A stretch of 5,457 bases of DNA from Pirellulales bacterium (GTDB lineage: Bacteria > Planctomycetota > Planctomycetia > Pirellulales > JAICIG01): the NCBI GenBank assembly GCA_025924495.1, contig JAICIG010000493.1:1-5457 (forward strand), in the 5' to 3' direction. This document shows, one piece after another, positions 5,271 through 5,457 of the stretch. A program made the position numbers and the translations under genes. The notes under the pieces were generated by a model. The model had not been told where the DNA came from, did not search any database, and saw nothing but the letters and a program-made list of their open reading frames with translations. Positions within the stretch are counted from its first letter, which is position 1. Every line of letters starts with the position of its first letter.

Positions 5271-5457
5271 TTACGGCTGGTATCGACCGATGAGCAGGCT
5301 GGCGTTGTGACCGCCGAAGCCAAAGCTGTTGGACATGACGTGATTCACCCGCGTCTCGCGAGCCACGTTGGGAATATAGTCGAGGTCACACCCCTCGCCC
5401 GGGGTCTCAAGATTGATCGTCGGCGGTAGGACGCCGGTCTCGATCGCGAGGGCTGAA
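5271..5457 (-). CDS. fabF: 3-oxoacyl-[acyl-carrier-protein] synthase II, C-terminal end (partial)
   Basis: Only the last 61 codons and the TAA stop are in the window; the rest lies beyond the right edge. The translation contains [20 protein letters not shown] and, near the end, [19 protein letters not shown], the hallmark C-terminal signature of FabF-type condensing enzymes. The catalytic Cys and two His residues of this family lie upstream, out of view, so activity cannot be judged here. FabF joins malonyl-ACP to a growing acyl chain in type II fatty-acid synthesis in the cytoplasm. GGHN in place of the Escherichia coli GGTN is common in other phyla. Planctomycetes often carry several FabF-like paralogues, so this could be a specialised copy rather than the housekeeping enzyme. 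Confidence 0.92.
   Translation of the reverse strand, partial: SALAIETGVLPPTINLETPGEGCDLDYIPNVARETRVNHVMSNSFGFGGHNASLLIGRYQP

Noticed and set aside
4761..5429. 222-residue plus-strand frame crossing the fabF/EF-hand boundary
   Set aside because: It is antisense to two well-supported minus-strand genes and shows no family features.

Overview
The window is GC-rich and carries short hairpin-forming intergenic repeats together with a multi-EF-hand acidic protein, a PolX-type DNA polymerase and a FabF. That combination suggests a planctomycete, most likely from the Pirellulales or a relative. This is an inference from gene and repeat style; there is no rRNA or marker gene here to prove it. All four genes I can support lie on the minus strand, so transcription runs from high to low coordinates.

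In the direction of transcription: the last 61 codons of a FabF-type 3-oxoacyl-ACP synthase (5271 to the window edge); then, after 54 bp, an EF-hand protein of about 450 residues with eight calcium-binding loops (3858-5216); then a gap of about 490 bp with a likely terminator hairpin near 3754-3780 and an upstream hairpin at 3448-3466; then a complete bifunctional PolX, polymerase plus PHP exonuclease (1637-3370); then a 268-bp gap almost filled by an inverted-repeat element (1376-1615); then a small P-loop ATPase of unknown role (790-1368).

Positions 1-789 hold no convincing intact gene. They hold a dense patchwork of repeats: four copies of a 25-bp hairpin repeat, a second hairpin repeat (143-173), a possible branched structure (216-300), and two tandem modules of GGTGGGC/GCCCACC hairpins (428-776). 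One module is split by about 68 bp carrying a copy of the 25-bp repeat. At 345-417 there is a second, detached copy of the 3' end of the P-loop ATPase gene. This suggests that this gene end and its downstream repeats were duplicated together.

The four genes do not form an obvious pathway: fatty-acid elongation, a calcium-binding protein, DNA repair and an orphan ATPase. Gaps and hairpins suggest mostly separate transcription units, except perhaps fabF and the EF-hand gene. I see no CRISPR array, tRNA, rRNA, transposase or recognisable defence system. The most unusual content is the repeat patchwork with the duplicated gene tail.
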